A program made the translations under genes and the position numbers. From an uncultured Kordiimonas sp. (GTDB lineage: Bacteria; Pseudomonadota; Alphaproteobacteria; Sphingomonadales; Kordiimonadaceae): a DNA stretch of 64,000 nt. The stretch spans positions 558,001-622,000 of the forward strand of contig CANNDZ010000001.1 of NCBI GenBank assembly GCA_947503575.1, written 5' to 3'. A model generated the notes under the pieces. That model searched no databases, had not been told where the DNA came from, and saw only the letters and a list, made by a program, of their open reading frames with translations. Of the stretch, positions 35,868 to 46,103 are shown one piece after another. How positions within the stretch are numbered: the stretch's first letter is position 1; the number at the start of each line of letters is the position of its first letter.

Positions 35868-38465
35868 ATGAGCGACGAAAAGAAATTATCATTGTCCGGC
35901 CGCACAACCCTTGGCGTAGGTAAAGGTGTTGAAACCGGTCAGGTTCGTCAAAATTTCAGCCATGGTCGCAGCAAGGCGGTTGTGGTTGAACGCAAGAAGA
36001 AGCGTATCCTCACCAAAGGTGGTGCGGCGGAACCTGCCACGCAAGCTCCTGCGCCGCAGTCGCCCAAAGCGTATGTGCCCAAAAAGCCTGCCGCCAATGC
36101 AGGCCATAATCTGACGGACGCAGAGCTGGAAAATCGTCAGCGTGTGCTCGATGAGGCCAATAAGCGCGCTGAGGAAGAGAAAAAGCAACTTGCAGCGCTT
36201 GAAGCTGAGCGCAAGCGCCGCGCCGAGGAAGAAGCCGCCAATTATGATGCGGAGGCTGATGCTCGCCAACAGGCTGAAGACGATGCCAAGAAGCGCGCTG
36301 AATTGGCTGCAAAAGACAAGGCTGAAGCAGAAGCTGCACAAAAAGCTGCTGAAGAACAGGCTGCCCGCGAAAAAGCAGAAGAAGAAGCGCGTCAAAAAGC
36401 AGAGCTGGAAGCGCGTGCGGTTCAACTGCGCAAAGCAACCGAAGCCCGCACAGCTGGTGGCGACGCAACTGACGCTGCACGTCAAGGCAAGCCGAAGCGG
36501 AAAGACAAAAAGGGGGGTGGCGCTCAAGACCGCAACCAACGCGGGCGCGGGCGCGGTGATGATCGCGGACGTCGGGGACGCCTGACGATTTCAACGGCAA
36601 CTGCGGGCGACGAACGTCAGCGATCTCTTGCGGCCTACAAGCGGGCACAAGCCAAGAAACGTGCGGCGGAATTGGGCGGCGTGCAGCAACCGCAGCAACG
36701 TCAGTCCCGTGAAATTATCGTTCCAGAAGGCATTACCGTTCAGGAACTGGCGCAGCGGATGGCTGAAAAAGCAACCGCCGTTATGAAGGCGCTGATGAAT
36801 ATGGGCATGATGGCTACCATCAACGACACGCTGGATCAGGATACGGCCCAGCTTATTGTGGAAGAATTTGGCCACACCATCAAACGGGTCAGCGAAGCCG
36901 ACGTAGAAATTGGTCTTGTTGGCGCGGAAGATACCGATGCAGATCTGTACCCGCGTGCGCCTATTGTTACCGTTATGGGCCATGTGGATCATGGCAAAAC
37001 CTCACTTTTGGACGCCTTGCGCAAAGCAAACGTGGTGTCGGGCGAAGCTGGCGGTATCACACAGCATATTGGTGCGTATCAGGTCGCGGTGGACGGCGGC
37101 GACAAGATCACGTTCCTGGATACACCGGGTCACGCCGCCTTTACCCAAATGCGGGCGCGCGGTGCCAGCGTAACAGATATCGTTATCTTGGTTGTTGCTG
37201 CTGATGATGGCGTGATGCCGCAAACAATTGAAGCCATCAATCACTCCAAAGCTGCTGACGTACCGATGATTGTGGCCATCAACAAAATGGACCGCGAGGG
37301 CGCAGACCCACAGCGGGTACGCAACGAACTGTTGCAGCATGAAGTCGTGCTTGAAACCTTCCAGGGCGATACCCAGGAAGTTGAAGTGTCGGCCATCACA
37401 GGCATGGGCCTTGATAAGCTGAAGGAAGCGATTGCGCTGCAGGCGGAAATTCTGGAATTGAAAGCCAATCCGGACCGCGCCGCAGAAGGTGTGGTCGTGG
37501 AAGCCAAGTTGGACAAAGGCCGTGGCCCTGTTGCAACTGTGCTGGTACAACGCGGCACCCTGAGAGTTGGTGATATATTTGTCGCCGGGGCCGAATGGGG
37601 TCGTGTGCGGGCATTGGTCAATGATAAAGGCAGCCAGGTAAAAGAGGCAGGTCCAAGCCTGCCGGTTGAAGTGCTTGGCCTGAACGGTGCGCCAGGTGCG
37701 GGTGATGATTTTGCGGTTGTTGAAAGCGAAGCACGAGCTCGTGAAGTGGCTGATTATCGCCAAGATCAGGCGCGCAAGAAGCGTCAGGCAGCGACAGCAG
37801 CTCCCAAAACGCTGGAGAGCATCTTCTCGAACCTCAAGGACTCGGAAGGCTTGCAAACCTTTGATGTTGTTATCAAGGCGGATGTTCAAGGGTCGGTTGA
37901 AGCCATTACGCAGGCGCTTGAAAAAGCGGGCAACGACGACATTCAGTGCCGGGTTATTCACGGTGCTGTGGGCGGTATCACCGAAGCGGACATTACCCTT
38001 GCCAACGCATCTAATGCGCTGGTGATTGGCTTTAATGTTCGCCCCAATAAGCAAGCTCGCGATGCTGCGGAAACCGATGGTATTACCATCAAATACTATT
38101 CCATCATCTATGATCTGATTGACGAAGTGAAAGCAGCGATGGCTGGTCAGCTTGGTCCAGAGTTCAAAGAGAACATCATTGGCCGCGCTGATATTAAAGA
38201 TGCGTTCCAGGCTGGCAAAGCAGGGAAAGCAGCTGGTTGTATGGTCACCGAAGGGTCGATCCGCAACGATCTGAAAGCGCGCATTTTGCGCGATGATGTC
38301 ATTATCTATGAAGGCCAGATTGATAACCTGCGCCGGTTCAAAGATGATGTGAAAAAGGTGGACGCTGGTCAGGAATGTGGTTTGACGTTTGAAAATTACC
38401 ATGACTTCAAATCAGGCGATGTCCTTGAAGTGTATGAACTGGAAGAGATGGAGCGCGTTCTCTAA
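35868..38465 (+). CDS. infB: Translation initiation factor IF-2
   Basis: 865 residues. A long Ala/Glu/Lys-rich N-terminal segment (about 90-215) with coiled-coil character, a basic Gly/Arg stretch ([14 protein letters not shown]), the IF2_N domain (about 280-350), then the GTPase with G1 GHVDHGKT near 370, DTPGH and NKMD, and domains II-IV. It places initiator tRNA on the 30S subunit. A 75-base spacer with a small hairpin (38489-38505) separates it from rbfA. Confidence 0.95.
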   Translation: MSDEKKLSLSGRTTLGVGKGVETGQVRQNFSHGRSKAVVVERKKKRILTKGGAAEPATQAPAPQSPKAYVPKKPAANAGHNLTDAELENRQRVLDEANKRAEEEKKQLAALEAERKRRAEEEAANYDAEADARQQAEDDAKKRAELAAKDKAEAEAAQKAAEEQAAREKAEEEARQKAELEARAVQLRKATEARTAGGDATDAARQGKPKRKDKKGGGAQDRNQRGRGRGDDRGRRGRLTISTATAGDERQRSLAAYKRAQAKKRAAELGGVQQPQQRQSREIIVPEGITVQELAQRMAEKATAVMKALMNMGMMATINDTLDQDTAQLIVEEFGHTIKRVSEADVEIGLVGAEDTDADLYPRAPIVTVMGHVDHGKTSLLDALRKANVVSGEAGGITQHIGAYQVAVDGGDKITFLDTPGHAAFTQMRARGASVTDIVILVVAADDGVMPQTIEAINHSKAADVPMIVAINKMDREGADPQRVRNELLQHEVVLETFQGDTQEVEVSAITGMGLDKLKEAIALQAEILELKANPDRAAEGVVVEAKLDKGRGPVATVLVQRGTLRVGDIFVAGAEWGRVRALVNDKGSQVKEAGPSLPVEVLGLNGAPGAGDDFAVVESEARAREVADYRQDQARKKRQAATAAPKTLESIFSNLKDSEGLQTFDVVIKADVQGSVEAITQALEKAGNDDIQCRVIHGAVGGITEADITLANASNALVIGFNVRPNKQARDAAETDGITIKYYSIIYDLIDEVKAAMAGQLGPEFKENIIGRADIKDAFQAGKAGKAAGCMVTEGSIRNDLKARILRDDVIIYEGQIDNLRRFKDDVKKVDAGQECGLTFENYHDFKSGDVLEVYELEEMERVL

Positions 38466-38540
38466 GAGCGCGGCTTCATCGTCCTCCAGAGCGTGCAGAA
38501 CGCTCAAAACGCACGGGCTTGAATACTGAGAGCAACAACA

Positions 38541-38948
38541 ATGTCCAGACGAGAGCATACCGGGGGTGGACCCAGCCTGCGCCTTTTGCGCGTGGGTGAA
38601 AACGTGCGTCATGCCATTTCAGCCATCCTGACGCGCGGTGATGTGCAAGACCCTGACCTGGCGGGTGCATCTGTGACAGTTTCCGAAGTTCGCGTTAGCC
38701 CAGACCTGCGCAATGCAACCGTTTTTGTGATGCCGCTGGGCGGTGATAAAGACGGCTCTATCACCAAAGCGCTGAATAAAAACAGTGCTTTCATCCGCGG
38801 TGAAATGAGCAAGGTTGTGCATATGAAATATATGCCGCGACTGGCGTTCAAAATTGATGAAAGCTTTGATGAAGCAAGCCATATTGATGCGTTGTTGAAA
38901 AACCCGAAGGTTCAGCGCGACCTGGAGGGACCGGAGGACGATGCCTGA
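38541..38948 (+). CDS. rbfA: Ribosome-binding factor A
   Basis: 135 residues with a KH-like fold. The start RLLRVGENVRHAISAIL and the segment VSEVRVSPDLRNATVFVMPL are the family hallmarks. RbfA helps mature the 16S rRNA 5' end, especially in the cold. Its stop codon overlaps the truB start by one base (TGATG). Confidence 0.93.
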   Translation: MSRREHTGGGPSLRLLRVGENVRHAISAILTRGDVQDPDLAGASVTVSEVRVSPDLRNATVFVMPLGGDKDGSITKALNKNSAFIRGEMSKVVHMKYMPRLAFKIDESFDEASHIDALLKNPKVQRDLEGPEDDA

Positions 38949-39847
38949 TGGCGCGCCGCCGCAAGGGCGATAAGGTTGACGGCTGGTTGGTGATCGACAA
39001 ACCGCTGGGCGCTTCAAGCGCAAAAGCTGTTGCTATCGTTAAACGTACGCTCAATGCCCAAAAGGTTGGCCATGGCGGTACCCTTGATCCTATGGCCACG
39101 GGTATTTTGCCCATTGGTCTGGGCGAAGCCACAAAAACCATGCCTTTCATTGTGGATGCCACGAAGGACTATGACTTTACAGTAAAATGGGGCGTGGCAA
39201 CCGATTCGGCAGACCGCGAAGGCCAAATCATCCATTCGGGCGGTCATATCCCTGAAAAAGCGGCGATAGAAGCAATTTTACCAGACTTTACCGGGAATAT
39301 TGAACAGGTGCCGCCCGCGCACAGCGCTGTGAAGGTAAACGGTAAACGTGCCTATGAGCTTGCCCGCGCGGGTGAAACGGTTGTCTTGCAAAAAAGATTG
39401 GTTGAAATTCAATCGCTTAGCCTTGTTTCGCACGATGCTGATGCGGGCGAAAGCTGTTTTCACGTGGTGTGCGGTAAAGGGACATATGTGCGCTCTTTGG
39501 GCCGTGATATTGCAACAAGTCTGGACACTTATGGTCATTTAACGGCGCTGCGCCGCACCCGTGTTGGGCCATTTGCTTTGGATGCTTCGATTTCGCTGGA
39601 AAACCTAGAGGAGTTGAGCCATAGTGCGCCCGCCGCGGGCCTGCTGCGGCCGATTACGACAGCGCTGGACGACATCCCGGCGGTTGCCGTGACGGCCCTG
39701 GAAGCCGCTGACCTTAAACAAGGTCGGCCCATCCAACAGACCGGGGTTAAGCAGGGCATCTGTTATTGTATGGACGGTGACATACCGGTCGCGATTGCAG
39801 AAGTTATGGACGAAATGGTTCGTCCGCTGCGGGTCTTCAATATGTAA
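38948..39847 (+). CDS. truB: tRNA pseudouridine(55) synthase TruB
   Basis: 299 residues. [18 protein letters not shown] begins the catalytic domain; the active-site Asp lies in [15 protein letters not shown], and [13 protein letters not shown] is the second conserved motif. It makes pseudouridine 55 in the T-loop of tRNAs. It is coupled to rbfA by the TGATG overlap and is followed by rpsO after 17 bases. Confidence 0.94.
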   Translation: MARRRKGDKVDGWLVIDKPLGASSAKAVAIVKRTLNAQKVGHGGTLDPMATGILPIGLGEATKTMPFIVDATKDYDFTVKWGVATDSADREGQIIHSGGHIPEKAAIEAILPDFTGNIEQVPPAHSAVKVNGKRAYELARAGETVVLQKRLVEIQSLSLVSHDADAGESCFHVVCGKGTYVRSLGRDIATSLDTYGHLTALRRTRVGPFALDASISLENLEELSHSAPAAGLLRPITTALDDIPAVAVTALEAADLKQGRPIQQTGVKQGICYCMDGDIPVAIAEVMDEMVRPLRVFNM

Positions 39848-39864
39848 TTTTTAGGAGAAGATCG

Positions 39865-40134
39865 ATGTCGATTACTGCTGATAAGAAACAAGAACTGATC
39901 AAAGAGTTCGCAACACAAGAGGGCGATACCGGTTCACCGGAAGTACAAGTTGCCATCCTGTCTTCGCGCATTTCGACGCTGACTGAGCACTTTAAGGACC
40001 ACAAAAAGGATAACCATTCCCGTCGTGGTCTGATCAAGATGGTAAACCAGCGCCGTAAACTTCTTGACTACCTCAAAGGCAAAGACCAGGAGCGTTACAA
40101 AACGCTGATCGGTCGGCTGGGTCTTCGGAAGTAA
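39865..40134 (+). CDS. rpsO: 30S ribosomal protein S15
   Basis: 89 residues, standard length. [20 protein letters not shown] and the C-terminal [13 protein letters not shown] are typical. S15 binds the central domain of 16S rRNA. TTAGGAGAAG precedes the ATG. A strong hairpin directly after the stop separates it from pnp. Confidence 0.96.
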   Translation: MSITADKKQELIKEFATQEGDTGSPEVQVAILSSRISTLTEHFKDHKKDNHSRRGLIKMVNQRRKLLDYLKGKDQERYKTLIGRLGLRK

Positions 40135-40146
40135 GCTGATCAAAAT

Positions 40147-40180
40147 GGCCGGTCCAGTTGGACCGGCCTTCTTGCTTTTC
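40147..40180 (+). terminator. rpsO-pnp intergenic terminator/attenuator
   Basis: GGCCGGTCC (40147-40155), four-base loop AGTT, GGACCGGCC (40160-40168), then a T-rich run TTCTTGCTTTTC. A nine-pair perfect stem. In E. coli a similar partial terminator lies between rpsO and pnp, allowing some read-through. Confidence 0.85.
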
Positions 40181-40234
40181 AGGGGGTTGAAGAGCGGACC
40201 TTGTTCCCGTTTCCTCATATCAAAAGCAAGACCC

Positions 40235-40316
40235 TTTCCGCCAACATGGGGTTGGCAGGAAGACACAGAAGAAGGATATGCCCATAGGGGGTATATCCGG
40301 GCCTAGCTGGCGGAAA
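40235..40316 (+). ncRNA. Structured pnp mRNA leader
   Basis: TTTCCGCCA (40235-40243) can pair exactly with TGGCGGAAA (40308-40316). Between them lies a ten-pair hairpin, 40274-40283 with 40289-40298 (one G-U pair), and a smaller CCAAC/GTTGG hairpin (40241-40255) that competes with the outer stem. The element ends 34 bases before the pnp ATG. In E. coli the pnp leader forms a double-stranded structure cut by RNase III and used for PNPase self-repression; the same role is inferred here, not shown. Confidence 0.5.
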
Positions 40317-40350
40317 AACGAAACCCAGCGGCCCGTATAAAGGTAAAAAT

Positions 40351-42519
40351 ATGTTTGATATACATCGTAAATCGATTGAATGGGGTGGCCGTACCCTGAC
40401 ACTGGAAACCGGTCATGTTGCTCGCCAGGCTGGCGGCGCGATCATGGCAACTTACGGCGACACAACTGTACTTTGCACCGTGGTGGGTGCGCGTTCCGTC
40501 AAGCCGGGCCAGGACTTTTTCCCGCTGACCGTGAATTACACCGAGAAATATTATGCCGCTGGTAAAATCCCAGGTGGCTTCTTCAAACGCGAAGGCCGTC
40601 CAAGCGAAAAAGAAACGCTTATTTGCCGGCTTATTGACCGCCCGATCCGCCCTTTGTTTCCGGACGGGTTTAAAAACGAGGTGCAGATCATCTGTACCGT
40701 TGTTAGCCATGACCTGGAAAACGACAGCGACATTGTTGCCATGATTGGCGCGTCTGCTGCTCTGACGCTTTCTGGTCTGCCGTTCTTTGGCCCGATAGCG
40801 GGTGCAAAGGTTGGTTACATGGACGGCGAATACGTCCTGAACCCAACCATTGAACAAATCAAGGAAAGCGACCTTGAGCTGACCGTTGCAGGTACACGCG
40901 ATGCCGTTTTGATGGTGGAATCAGAAGCCAATGAACTGCCAGAAGACGTGATGCTCGGCGCTGTTATGTACGGCCATGAGCAGCAACAGGCTGTGATTGA
41001 TCTGATCATCGACCTGGCTGAAGTTGCCGCCAAAGAGCCCTGGGAGCTGCCAGAAGGCCCGGATACATCAGCGTTGAAAGCCAAAATCGCTGAAGTTGCT
41101 GAAGCAGACCTGCGTGCTGCCTATGAAATTAAGGTCAAGCAAGAGCGGTCTGGTCGCATTGCCGAAATCAAGGCTGCCGTGAAAGAAGCGGTTGCCCCGA
41201 TTTTGGAAGAAAACGAAGACCTTACCGAGGCGATGGTTGGAGATCTGACTAAAAAGCTGGAAAGTTCGATTGTTCGCGGCGACATCCTGGCGACCGGTAC
41301 ACGTATCGATGGTCGTGCGCTTGATGATGTGCGTGCCATTGAAGCAATGGCGGGTATTCTGCCGCGCACCCACGGGTCTGCATTGTTTACCCGCGGGGAA
41401 ACACAGGGTCTTGTGGTTGCAACGCTGGGTACGGGTGAAGATGAGCAGATCATTGATCAGCTTGAAGGGTCTTACCGGTCCAAGTTCATGCTGCATTATA
41501 ACTTCCCGCCCTTCTCGGTTGGTGAATGCGGTCGTGTTGGCTTCACGGGTCGCCGTGAAGTGGGCCATGGCAAGCTGGCATGGCGTGCCGTTCGTGCGGT
41601 TCTGCCTGATCCGGAAGAGTTTCCTTACACAATCCGTCTGGTTTCTGAAATTACAGAATCAAATGGGTCTTCATCCATGGCAACCGTTTGTGGTTCATCG
41701 CTTGCGATGATGGATGCGGGTGTGCCGATCAGCCGTCCGGTTTCCGGTATCGCTATGGGCCTGATCAAGGAAGGCGACAAGTTTGCGGTCCTGTCTGACA
41801 TTCTGGGGGATGAAGATCACCTGGGTGACATGGACTTCAAAGTTGCCGGTACTGAAAAAGGCCTGACCGCGCTTCAGATGGACATCAAAATCCAGGGTAT
41901 CACCAGAGAGATCATGGAAGTTGCTCTTGAGCAAGCTGGCCGTGGCCGCGCTTATATCCTGGACGAGATGAACAAAGGCTTGTCCGGCGCACGCAACGAG
42001 CTGTCCGAGCATGCACCGCGCATTGAAACCATGAAAATTCCGGTCGACAAGATTCGGGAAGTGATTGGTACAGGCGGTAAAGTGATCCGTGAAATCGTTG
42101 AAACGACGGGCGCGAAAGTGAACATCGACGATGATGGCACGATCAAAATTGCCTCATCGGTTGCCAGCGAGATTGATGCTGCGAAAAACTGGATTACCGG
42201 CATTGTTGCCGAACCAGAGGTTGGCACAATTTACAAAGGTAAAGTTGTCCGCATTATGGACTTTGGCGCATTCGTAAACTTCATGGGCAGCCGCGACGGT
42301 TTGGTGCATATCTCTGAACTGGTTGAAGAGCGCGTTGAAAGCGTTACAGATGTCGTGAAAGAAGGTGACGAGGTTTATGTGAAGTGCCTTGAAATCGACG
42401 GTCGCGGCAAAGTACGCTTGTCTATGCGTGTTGTCGATCAGGAGACGGGTGAAGATGACCCGAACGCTGCACCGCCAAAATCAGGCCCTAAAAAAGGCCC
42501 ACGGCGCGATCGCGACTGA
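40351..42519 (+). CDS. pnp: Polyribonucleotide nucleotidyltransferase (PNPase)
   Basis: 722 residues. Two RNase PH core domains joined by a helical domain (the first with [18 protein letters not shown], the second with [15 protein letters not shown]), then a KH domain ([17 protein letters not shown]) and an S1 domain ([17 protein letters not shown]). A short basic tail follows. It degrades RNA from the 3' end by phosphorolysis. Two hairpins lie after the stop. Confidence 0.96.
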   Translation: MFDIHRKSIEWGGRTLTLETGHVARQAGGAIMATYGDTTVLCTVVGARSVKPGQDFFPLTVNYTEKYYAAGKIPGGFFKREGRPSEKETLICRLIDRPIRPLFPDGFKNEVQIICTVVSHDLENDSDIVAMIGASAALTLSGLPFFGPIAGAKVGYMDGEYVLNPTIEQIKESDLELTVAGTRDAVLMVESEANELPEDVMLGAVMYGHEQQQAVIDLIIDLAEVAAKEPWELPEGPDTSALKAKIAEVAEADLRAAYEIKVKQERSGRIAEIKAAVKEAVAPILEENEDLTEAMVGDLTKKLESSIVRGDILATGTRIDGRALDDVRAIEAMAGILPRTHGSALFTRGETQGLVVATLGTGEDEQIIDQLEGSYRSKFMLHYNFPPFSVGECGRVGFTGRREVGHGKLAWRAVRAVLPDPEEFPYTIRLVSEITESNGSSSMATVCGSSLAMMDAGVPISRPVSGIAMGLIKEGDKFAVLSDILGDEDHLGDMDFKVAGTEKGLTALQMDIKIQGITREIMEVALEQAGRGRAYILDEMNKGLSGARNELSEHAPRIETMKIPVDKIREVIGTGGKVIREIVETTGAKVNIDDDGTIKIASSVASEIDAAKNWITGIVAEPEVGTIYKGKVVRIMDFGAFVNFMGSRDGLVHISELVEERVESVTDVVKEGDEVYVKCLEIDGRGKVRLSMRVVDQETGEDDPNAAPPKSGPKKGPRRDRD

Positions 42520-42545
42520 CGGTTTATCGATCCGTTCATTGAACT

Positions 42546-42605
42546 GAAACCAGCCTGTGTTAAGCTTATGCTGGTTTCAAAGCGACGCCGCTTTGTGGCG
42601 TCGCT
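42546..42605 (+). terminator. Two tandem hairpins after pnp
   Basis: First stem GAAACCAGC (42546-42554) with GCTGGTTTC (42570-42578), second stem AGCGACGCC (42581-42589) with GGCGTCGCT (42597-42605), both nine perfect pairs. Neither is followed by a long T-run, so they may protect the mRNA end or act as Rho-dependent or weak terminators. Confidence 0.6.
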
Positions 42606-42646
42606 AAACATTCAGGGGCCAAATGGCCTTTAACCGGGGGGTTTGA

Positions 42647-44041
42647 ATGAGTTTCAACCTGAATTCAATCAGGCTTGGTGGCAAGGATGTTTTGCCACTT
42701 ATTGAGGGCGGCAAGGGTGTCGCTATTTCTGCTGGGGCCAGTTCCGGCCCTTGGGCAAACGCAGGTGGTGTTGGCACCATTTCTGCAGTTATCGCTGACC
42801 AGTATGATCAGCACGGCAATGTTGTGCCGCATGAATATGAAGGCAAAACGCGCCGCGAGCGCCACGATGAAATGGTCGACTATTCCATTCAGGGTACCAT
42901 TGATCAGGTGCGCAAAGCGTGGGAACTTTCAAAAGGCGAAGGCCTTATCAATATTAATATGCTGTGGGAACTGGGCGGATCACAGCGCATTCTGCACGGT
43001 GTGCTTGAACGCGCCAAAGACATGATCCACGGTGTAACCTGCGGTGCGGGCATGCCGTTTAAACTGGGTGATCTGGCCAGCAAATACGGCGTTCATTATT
43101 ACCCCATCGTATCATCAGGCCGGGCATTTAATTTGTTGTGGCGCCGGGCGTATAAAAACGTCGCTGATTTGCTGGGCGGTGTCGTCTATGAAGACCCTTG
43201 GCTCGCGGGTGGCCACAATGGTCTATCAAACGCGGAAGACCCTGCAAAACCGGGTGATCCATACCCGCGTGTTCTGGAACTCAGGAACATCATGCGCAAG
43301 CTCGGTTTGGGGGAAACACCCATTATCATGGCGGGCGGTGTTTGGAACCTGAAAGAATGGAAAGACTGGATCGACAATAAAGAACTGGGTCCTATCGTGT
43401 TCCAGTTTGGCACCCGGCCTTTGCTGACCAAAGAAAGCCCTATTTCTGAGAAATGGAAAAAGAAGCTGACCGAATTGAAAGCTGGCGATATTTTGCTGCA
43501 GAATTTCAGTCCGACTGGCTTTTTCTCTTCTGCGCTCAAGAACAGCTTTATCGGCGAACTGGTTGGTCGCAGCGACCGGCAGGTTGATTTCGCCCCTGCG
43601 CCATCCGAAGAGTTCAATACTCAGATGATGATTGACCGCAAAAAATATTACGTCCGCGGCGCTGATGTCGAAAAAGTACAGGCATGGCAAACGGAAGGCT
43701 ATGAAAAGGCGATGAAAACGCCCGGAGATACGCTCATTTTTGTCACAGCCGACAAGTGCGCTGAAATCCGCAAGGATCAGGCAGACTGCGTTGGATGCCT
43801 GAGCCAATGTCGTTTTTCCAGCTGGGCTGACAATGAAAAGAACTCAACCGGGCGTCTTGCTGACCCGCGCAGTTTTTGCATCCAGAAAACGCTGGATGAT
43901 GTTGCCCACAATGGCAGTGTTGATACCAACCTTGTGTTTGCAGGGCATAATGCTTTCCGGTTTGGCAGCGATCCGTTTTACTCAAACGGGTTTGTGCCAA
44001 CGGTCAAGCAGCTTGTGGACCGGATCATCACCGGCGACTGA
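42647..44041 (+). CDS. Nitronate monooxygenase-like FMN oxidoreductase
   Basis: 464 residues with the TIM-barrel pattern of the NPD/NMO family: PLIEGGKGVAISAG near the start, GVTCGAGMPFKL, and the FMN phosphate segment IIMAGGVWNLKEW followed by VFQFGTRPLL. It is longer than typical nitronate monooxygenases and has an added C-terminal region with a cysteine cluster, CVGCLSQC near residues 380-387 and another Cys in RSFCIQK near 408, which could bind a metal or iron-sulfur cluster. The substrate is unknown. It stands alone between terminators. Confidence 0.8.
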   Translation: MSFNLNSIRLGGKDVLPLIEGGKGVAISAGASSGPWANAGGVGTISAVIADQYDQHGNVVPHEYEGKTRRERHDEMVDYSIQGTIDQVRKAWELSKGEGLININMLWELGGSQRILHGVLERAKDMIHGVTCGAGMPFKLGDLASKYGVHYYPIVSSGRAFNLLWRRAYKNVADLLGGVVYEDPWLAGGHNGLSNAEDPAKPGDPYPRVLELRNIMRKLGLGETPIIMAGGVWNLKEWKDWIDNKELGPIVFQFGTRPLLTKESPISEKWKKKLTELKAGDILLQNFSPTGFFSSALKNSFIGELVGRSDRQVDFAPAPSEEFNTQMMIDRKKYYVRGADVEKVQAWQTEGYEKAMKTPGDTLIFVTADKCAEIRKDQADCVGCLSQCRFSSWADNEKNSTGRLADPRSFCIQKTLDDVAHNGSVDTNLVFAGHNAFRFGSDPFYSNGFVPTVKQLVDRIITGD

Positions 44042-44061
44042 TCAGCTGAAAATTAGTATAC

Positions 44062-44092
44062 AAAAAGCCCGGTTATACGCCGGGCTTTTTTT
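44062..44092 (+). terminator. Rho-independent terminator after the nitronate monooxygenase-like gene
   Basis: AAAAAGCCCGG (44062-44072), loop TTATACG, CCGGGCTTTTT (44080-44090) followed by more T. A strong and symmetrical intrinsic terminator 20 bases after the stop codon. Confidence 0.93.
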
Positions 44093-44191
44093 GTTTTGCG
44101 CGTTTGCGTTCACTCTCGGTGCTTTATGCTGTAAAGTGTACGGTATATGTATCATCAGCGCACAAGATTTTAACGTGGGGAAATATGTGTT

Positions 44192-45553
44192 GTGCCATTA
44201 ACCCAAGTCCAGAAACTGTTGGGTGTTTCGCGCTCCGTTGCGGTTTTGGGTGTTGGCCTGTCGTGTCTGGCCGCAGCTATTTTCACCTGGGCGGGCAATG
44301 TATTTGGTTTCCTGACCCCTTATGAACAAATCATTGGCCCGTTTTTTACCATAACGACTCTCTTGTTTCTGTTTGCTTTTATGTGGGGTCCCGACACGTG
44401 GTTAATAGGCGTCGCTGCAGCCTTCAAAATTATTGCCGGTGTTGTCGCGCTTGGTGGACTTTTAGAAGGGGCCTTAACACCTGACAGTAATGTCGAATTT
44501 TATCTGATGTGGATACCTATCTATTATACGGCGTTGATTTTTGGTGCGACCACCCCGGCACAGCGCAGGTGGGGGCAAATTTTCTTCGGCAGTTGTAGTG
44601 TCAGTGTATGTGCCGCGTTGGCGTTTGGGCCCCTTGGCTGGACACACCCGCATGCTGTTCTGTTGCTGTCCGCGATTTTAGGGCAATTGGTGTTGCTGGT
44701 CGTTTTTTCAGAACTAGCAAAGAACCTGCGACAGGGTGCCATTGCAGAGACTGAATTGATCGCTGCTGAAGACCATGCTCGTTTGCTGCAATTCGCGACA
44801 GAAGAAGCCGAGCAGGCGAACCGAGCAAAATCAGCGTTCATTGCTAACATGAGCCACGAGTTTCGCACGCCGCTGAATGCCATTATTGGGTTTGCGCAGG
44901 TGCTGCGCGGTGAAGCTGATATTGTTTTGCCGGAGAAGAAACAACGCGAATATATGGCCGACATTGAAAAAAGCGCTGACCATCTTCTCGCGCTGATAAA
45001 CGATATTCTAGACCTGTCCAAAATTGAATCTGGCAAGATGGAATTGTCGCAAGACCGGATATCCATTGCCTCGATGTTCGATACTATCAGCAAAATTGTT
45101 GCCAGCCTGATTGAGGAAAAAAAACACAGATTAGTGGTTGATGTGGTTGGCGCCGTGCCTGATTTGATTGCTGATGAACGCAGCGTGCATCAGATTTTGA
45201 TCAATATATTGTCTAACTCGATCAAATATACACCAACCGGTGGCGTGATTGTCATGCTGGCGACCCAGTCACCTCAGGGCGGTGTTGAATTTTCTTTGTC
45301 TGACACCGGTATTGGCATGGACGCCGTGACCCTCGCGCGTGTTTTGAAGCCATTTGAGCAGGGGGAAACATCATACCGGACACAGGCAGGCGGCACCGGG
45401 TTGGGTTTGCCACTTGTCCAGTCTCTGGCACGGTTGCACGACGCGGAGTTTTATATCCAGAGCAGGCCTGGCTCTGGCACTGATATTAAAATCATCTTTC
45501 CCCAAAACCGCTCTGTCAGTGACAAAAGCAGTCCGACGGTGTCGACGCTCTGA
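44192..45553 (+). CDS. Membrane sensor histidine kinase
   Basis: 453 residues from a GTG at 44192 with GGGGAAA upstream. About six membrane helices lie in the first 180 residues without a large periplasmic loop, then a short coiled coil (about 185-215), the H-box [20 protein letters not shown], the N-box [19 protein letters not shown] and [11 protein letters not shown]. The signal sensed is unknown. No response regulator gene is adjacent, so it is an orphan kinase. Confidence 0.88.
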   Translation: MPLTQVQKLLGVSRSVAVLGVGLSCLAAAIFTWAGNVFGFLTPYEQIIGPFFTITTLLFLFAFMWGPDTWLIGVAAAFKIIAGVVALGGLLEGALTPDSNVEFYLMWIPIYYTALIFGATTPAQRRWGQIFFGSCSVSVCAALAFGPLGWTHPHAVLLLSAILGQLVLLVVFSELAKNLRQGAIAETELIAAEDHARLLQFATEEAEQANRAKSAFIANMSHEFRTPLNAIIGFAQVLRGEADIVLPEKKQREYMADIEKSADHLLALINDILDLSKIESGKMELSQDRISIASMFDTISKIVASLIEEKKHRLVVDVVGAVPDLIADERSVHQILINILSNSIKYTPTGGVIVMLATQSPQGGVEFSLSDTGIGMDAVTLARVLKPFEQGETSYRTQAGGTGLGLPLVQSLARLHDAEFYIQSRPGSGTDIKIIFPQNRSVSDKSSPTVSTL

Positions 45554-45620
45554 AACAATTGCTAACAGATCGCGGCAGGGCCTTCGGGGGTACGTGGTCC
45601 ATGCAGGCGTTTGCTTTTCC

Positions 45621-46103
45621 CTATAAAGCCCGTTCCATATAAACCACGTCGTCTTCGGGATTGAAGTTATAGGGCTCGATTTCAGTAAAACCCAGTTTCT
45701 GATACAAGGCCACTGCCGCTTCTAGGCGGCGCAGGCTATCAAGCAGCATTTTGCTATACCCGCATGCCTTTGCATCCTCTAGCAATCGTTCACACAAAAG
45801 CCGTCCGGCCCCGGTCCCGCGCCCCTGCGGCAACACATACAGTCGTTTCATTTCACACACGGCTGGATCATGTTGCTTGAGGGCAACCGCCCCAATGGGC
45901 ACACCGTCTTTTTTGGCAATCAACATAAATTCGTAAAACCCGGGAAACGCCTTCATTTCTTCGTCAATGCCCTGGAAACCCAGATCAATGGGCAAAAACT
46001 CCAGAAAAGCCTCAAAAATAGCTTTAACAGCCGCAATATCTGCGGGGGTTTTTGCACGCTCGATTGTTACGATGCTTGCGCCGCTTTTTGTGTCGAGGTT
46101 CAT
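45621..46103 (-). CDS. GNAT family N-acetyltransferase
   Basis: 160 residues from the ATG at 46103, which overlaps the stop of the upstream gene as ATGA and has GGAGG before it. The acetyl-CoA loop is MKRLYVLPQGRGTGAGRLL, and LEAAVALYQKLGFTEI closes the fold. The substrate is unknown. It is translationally coupled to a MarR-GNAT fusion whose acetyltransferase half shares the same layout, so the two may modify related substrates. Confidence 0.85.
   Translation of the reverse strand: MNLDTKSGASIVTIERAKTPADIAAVKAIFEAFLEFLPIDLGFQGIDEEMKAFPGFYEFMLIAKKDGVPIGAVALKQHDPAVCEMKRLYVLPQGRGTGAGRLLCERLLEDAKACGYSKMLLDSLRRLEAAVALYQKLGFTEIEPYNFNPEDDVVYMERAL

Noticed and set aside
37002-38402. 466-codon open frame on the minus strand opposite infB
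   Set aside because: Long but antisense to the conserved GTPase of IF-2, with no recognisable protein family.
38489-38505. Hairpin GAGCGT-GCAGA-ACGCTC between infB and rbfA as a terminator
   Set aside because: Short, followed by AAAACG rather than T, and inside a conserved operon; more likely incidental or an mRNA processing site.
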